The translations under genes and the position numbers were made by a program. The notes beneath the pieces were generated by a model. It had not been told where the DNA came from, searched no databases, and saw only the letters and a list, made by a program, of their open reading frames with translations. Positions 60,116-64,000 of a stretch of 64,000 nt of DNA are shown here, piece after piece. This DNA is from Ulota crispa (lineage: Eukaryota; Streptophyta; Bryopsida; Orthotrichales; Orthotrichaceae), in NCBI GenBank assembly GCA_963920765.1, contig OY987248.1, positions 11,504,539-11,568,538 on the forward strand, given 5' to 3'. Every line of letters begins with the position of its first letter. Position 1 is the first letter of the stretch.

Positions 60116-60415
60116 TAAGGTAGCAACATCCATAACCATCACTTCTGAAATCTTGAAAAATTTGTGGAAGTAAATAGATGTAATTACAAGGATGTACAGC
60201 ATGTGAACATGAAACTTTAATATTGGTATTAAATGTAATTGCAGTTGGCTCTTTAAAAAATTACAACTTATTCTCAAAGTATCCAAATAATACTTTTAAA
60301 TGTGCAAACTCATCATTTTCTCTTGCTAATTATATGATCTTCTAATTTGCTAAATGTTTATTAATAATCATCATGTGCAAAGCCCTTAATTTGACGATTA
60401 TGGGTGCTGCTACCT
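60116..60415. mobile_element. AGGTA...TACCT family element, copy 2
   Basis: AGGTAGCAACATCCATAACC and TTATGGGTGCTGCTACCT, TA at 60114-60115 and 60416-60417. It aligns with 4202-4515 along its length. Confidence 0.72.
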
Positions 60416-60714
60416 TAGACACTTCTAAAGGACCGTAGATTTTAAATAGGGGCATTGTAAAAAGTTATAGGTCCCAATTTCCAACTTCTCAACCAATCAA
60501 ATTTTAAGAATCAATGATAGTTTGGAACAAACAGGGGTATCTTGATATTGATTATATCAATTTGTTGACCCATGCCGTGCAACCTCCATTCTTCTCACCT
60601 TGGAGGAAAAGATAGAAATTTATGTATAGCCACGAGAAGGTCAAATCTGGGAATCTTATTTAGGTGCTCAAACCTTGTATTATATTTTAGAAAGGTGATA
60701 GGAGATAAAATCAA

Positions 60715-60900
60715 CTCCTAAAGGCCTAAGTTTTTTTTTTTAAGTCACAAAAATTGCCACTTTGAAGAGAATGAGTAGAAAGGTAAGAAAATAAGTCTTT
60801 TTTGGAACCCAAATAGTAGTATCTTGCTATGGGAGGTATTTGTAAGAAAAGAATCAGTTCATTTCAAATGGAGGGGAGTGAGATATTGAAATCTGAACTG

Positions 60901-60935
<35 letters not shown>

Positions 60936-61637
60936 AAAGATTTCAAAAGCCTTTGACCAATCTTATAATAAAAAAAATTGCTCTACACAAAGTTGAGGTT
61001 TATTTGTTCTATGTAGAAGACTAGGTTAAGTATGTGTGGGAGAATTTTCAAATAATTGGAGGTGACAACATACTTCAAAAAATATTTGAATGCTAAAAGG
61101 TTATGGAATTTGCAAATACACTAGCCAAAATTGAAGGCATTATTGTTATATTCAAAAATTTGAATTGCATTGATCCAAACGGTGAAAATTAAGGAATCTC
61201 AGCTGCTACAACTTGGAAAAAACTAAAAAACTAAAAAAACAAATACATAAAATGCTCAAAAAAGTTAAAGTGCCAAATTTTAAGGGACAAAAAGAAATGG
61301 AGGGTTGGGAGTCCCCCAAGATGGGCTCCTTCCACTCCACTTCCCATTGCACAAGTGTCAACACCTTGTGCCCATAAAAAATGACTTTCTTTGGGAGTCA
61401 ATACCCACTTACAAAGGAGAGGTCTTGCCCAAACTGCCCCTCCTCCCCTAGTTTTGATAAACTCTTGCATAAATTCTTCATAAAATGTCTGAATGAAGAA
61501 AAAATTAGATGCCCACGTAGGCATTTGAATTACCCGCATTTTTAATTTTTTTTGAAAAATCATACAAAGTAGTTTAGCTATATGTACATGTCCAAAACCC
61601 CACTTGGCCCCCGAGGGGCCACTTGGCCCTTTAGGAA
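60715..61637 (-). mobile_element. TTAA element E21 (family F4, reverse)
   Basis: CTCCTAAAGGCCTAAG to GGCCCTTTAGGAA, TTAA at 61638-61641 and TCAA on the other side. It is the opposite-orientation copy of E6. It contains a run of 29 T (60905-60933). Confidence 0.65.
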
Positions 61638-61809
61638 TTAACCCACTATAGATATGGGATTATTTTTATTGCAAGAGTTTAAAATTTACCCCCAAAAGAC
61701 CAAATTCAAAAAAATTGATTTTGTATTTGGAATTATAACCCCAAAATAGCCAATGGTGTGAAAAAGTTAACAAATGCAAAATATAGACATCTTTAAACTT
61801 TTTATCTAT

Positions 61810-62232
61810 ACATTAATAAGAGGATTGATATGTCTACCACACCCTTTCAGACATTCTACCACACCTCCAAGGTAAATTTTAGATTTCTACCTTTAAATAG
61901 TTGAATTTGAGAATTGGGAATTCAAATTTGGACTTAGAGACCTTGATTTTGTCTAGAACCTTAAAAAAGGTTGTAATTGAACAACATTCAATGAAAAAGC
62001 TGAGCTTGGGGGAAAAGTATTACTTTTACTTTTGTTTATAAAAAAAGATAAGCTTTTTCATTGGGTGTTGTTCAATTAGAACCTTTTTATGATTCTAGAC
62101 TAAATCACGGTCTCTAAGTCCAAATTTGAATTCTGAATACTCAATCTCAGCTTTTCGACGGTAGAAATAAAAAACTTACCCCAAAGTGTGATAGAATAGC
62201 TGAAAGGGTGTGGTAGACATACCAATCCCCCA
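61810..62232. repeat. Foldback repeat, arms of about 190 bp
   Basis: The left arm (61810-62001) and right arm (62051-62232) are imperfect complements, e.g. GTCCAAATTTGAATTC on one side and GAATTCAAATTTGGAC on the other, with a loop of about 49 bases. Confidence 0.6.
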
Positions 62233-62667
62233 TTAATAAATATCAACGCCATAATACCTCTAATAAGCAGTACTCGAGATACAACCTCATGTATGTTACA
62301 TACTAGAAACCATCCCAATGTGAGTGTTTTTAAGAAAGACAAGAACTGCCTCCATCTTTCTCCAAACCCACGGATCTCCTTAATATGAATTCTATTGTCA
62401 AAAGATCTCTTATTTTTTACAAACAAGAAAGAAATTAAAGTATAATTAACTCCTATCTTCTAGTTGTTTGGTTTTACCTTAATGGACCAATTTAAGGTCT
62501 CTAAATCCAAATACAAATTAAGGATTTTAAGTTAGGCCTTATGTGATGAGTTCCTAAATTCAACACCTTATCTTGGATGAACCCCCAAGGTCCAATTCAA
62601 GCAAAAGAAGGGATTGTGAAAAAGATGGAGGTCACCGTGCATTTACTAAAAAAACTCACTTATGAAG

Positions 62668-62699
<32 letters not shown>

Positions 62700-64000
62700 A
62701 TCTTACTGCATTTGACACCCGCTACCTGAACACCAAAACAATTGGGTAAACAATGAATGCAATTGCCAAACCCTCTCAAACATGTGAGCATGCAAATTGA
62801 GAAATTAGAGTTACCTTCTTTTTTTTTCAAGTGGTACATCATTCATTCAATCATGGCATTATCACCTCCTTAAAAGATGGAAGAACAATTTTTTTTAGTT
62901 GAACTTTTATTGCACCATTGCTATTTTTTTATGTGTGTTTGCTCCAAGTATTCTAAGAGTCCTATACTTTCAATTTCAAATTCAAGCACCTCCAATTTTT
63001 TTGAATATAGCCTTAGAATGATATAGGTAAAAACAGATCTTCTAACCCAAAATATAAAAAAATCAACATGAAATTCTTGCATTTCATGCTCAAAACACAC
63101 CTTGGGATGTGGCCTTAGCAATTTTGGATGTGGCTTCAGCAATTCCCTAATTATATTAACATAAATTAATTTTGTGGATGATCATGCAAATATGGATGAT
63201 TTTATCCATTTTTACTTTACCTGGGTGCATATCGCTCGACCAACAAAAAGCAAAGAAAATATCCCTAGTTTCTAACTTAGGGCCTCTTTATACTAGTAAC
63301 CAAGTACGAGTCCATGTTTATCTATGAGTCGTGGCTCTTGGTCAAGACTAGTAACCAAGAACTACCTTTCCCATCCATTGGTCACCTCCAATGGTGTAAA
63401 GTGAACTTAGACCAGTCCCTTGGAGATTTGGTTATTTATTCTAGTCTTTCCCTTATTTTCTCTTTTTTACTCTCTCCTCTTTCTTTTCTTCTCATTTCTT
63501 AATAAAATTAACATAATTTGGATGCCAAAAAATAAAGAAGGAGACTTGTAAGTTGTAACCAAGTAGATTACAAAAGTTTAATATTGAACTTTAGTCAATA
63601 GTACATAGTGGAAAATACAAAGTAAATAACTATGCAATTATTTAAATGTTTTTACAATGGAATTATTTGGTGCATTTTAACAATAGAATCAAATGTAAGA
63701 AAATATGATATTAAAATCACTCACTGTTACAATAAACACTTCAATAAATTTTAATCATTGTGGTAAAACTAAAATTATGGCAATCAAAATATATTTTTTG
63801 TAGTAAAACAACAGTTCAATAGTAAAATTGTGTTCACAACAATAAAACTATGCTCATAGCCGTAAAACATTAATAAAACAGCATTCTCAATAGTAGATAG
63901 CATTAATGCTTGACAAAAGTAGACCAATCATGAGATGGCTTGGTCACCTTAAAAATTCGGCCAAAGAACCTCTTTAGTCTTGAGAGTGTCTCAACTAGAA
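62233..64000. other. AT-rich intergenic DNA to the window end
   Basis: No gene seen. A run of 27 T lies at 62668-62694. GACTAGTAACCAAG-type phrases repeat near 63290-63360. The part after 63500 is strongly AT-rich. Confidence 0.4.

Noticed and set aside
60905..60933. Poly-T run as the tail of a retroposon
   Set aside because: It lies inside E21 with no retroposon body or flanking direct repeat; a simple-sequence expansion is enough.

Overview
The window looks like nuclear DNA of a land plant. It holds GT-AG spliced genes of plant type (two full-length PDR/ABCG transporters and the 3' part of a plant-style VPS3) set in AT-rich intergenic DNA packed with small non-autonomous transposons. I cannot name the species; a seed-free plant is possible, but this is only a guess.

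Layout. 14-2634 (+): last seven exons of a VPS3/TGFBRAP1-like CORVET subunit; the gene begins upstream of the window. 8766-16117 (-): ABCG/PDR gene A, 9 exons, 1522 codons, intact. 16.1-47.7 kb: about 31 kb with no supportable gene, made largely of nested inverted-repeat elements. 47750-58138 (-): ABCG/PDR gene B, 19 exons, 1528 codons, intact. 58.1-64 kb: gene B upstream DNA, then more elements. VPS3 and gene A converge; A and B are tandem paralogs in the same orientation, pushed apart by transposons.

Main finding. At least 21 elements, from about 70 bp to 1 kb before nested inserts, have ends of the type CCCCTAAAGG...CCTTTAGGGG and sit at TTAA. Fifteen have TTAA on both sides. Two insertions can be compared with an unoccupied copy of the same site inside this window, and both fit a 4-bp TTAA duplication. 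TTAA plus CCC/GGG ends is the hallmark of the piggyBac superfamily, which I do not know to be described as native in land plants. No transposase is visible here, so all copies are non-autonomous. The elements reuse each other's TTAA sites and nest: at 33-35.7 kb five elements are stacked four levels deep.

Other families: Tourist-like elements (TTA, GRGCATCTCC ends), an AGGTA...TACCT family at TA, several long foldbacks including a nearly perfect 229-bp hairpin, a 77-bp palindromic element with a TGTAC duplication, and a 745-bp foldback.

Genes A and B are diverged along most of their length but almost identical over about 0.7 kb (NBD2 Walker A to switch region, including much of an intron). 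This points to recent gene conversion. Their exon structures differ strongly (9 against 19 exons), with intron differences in both directions.
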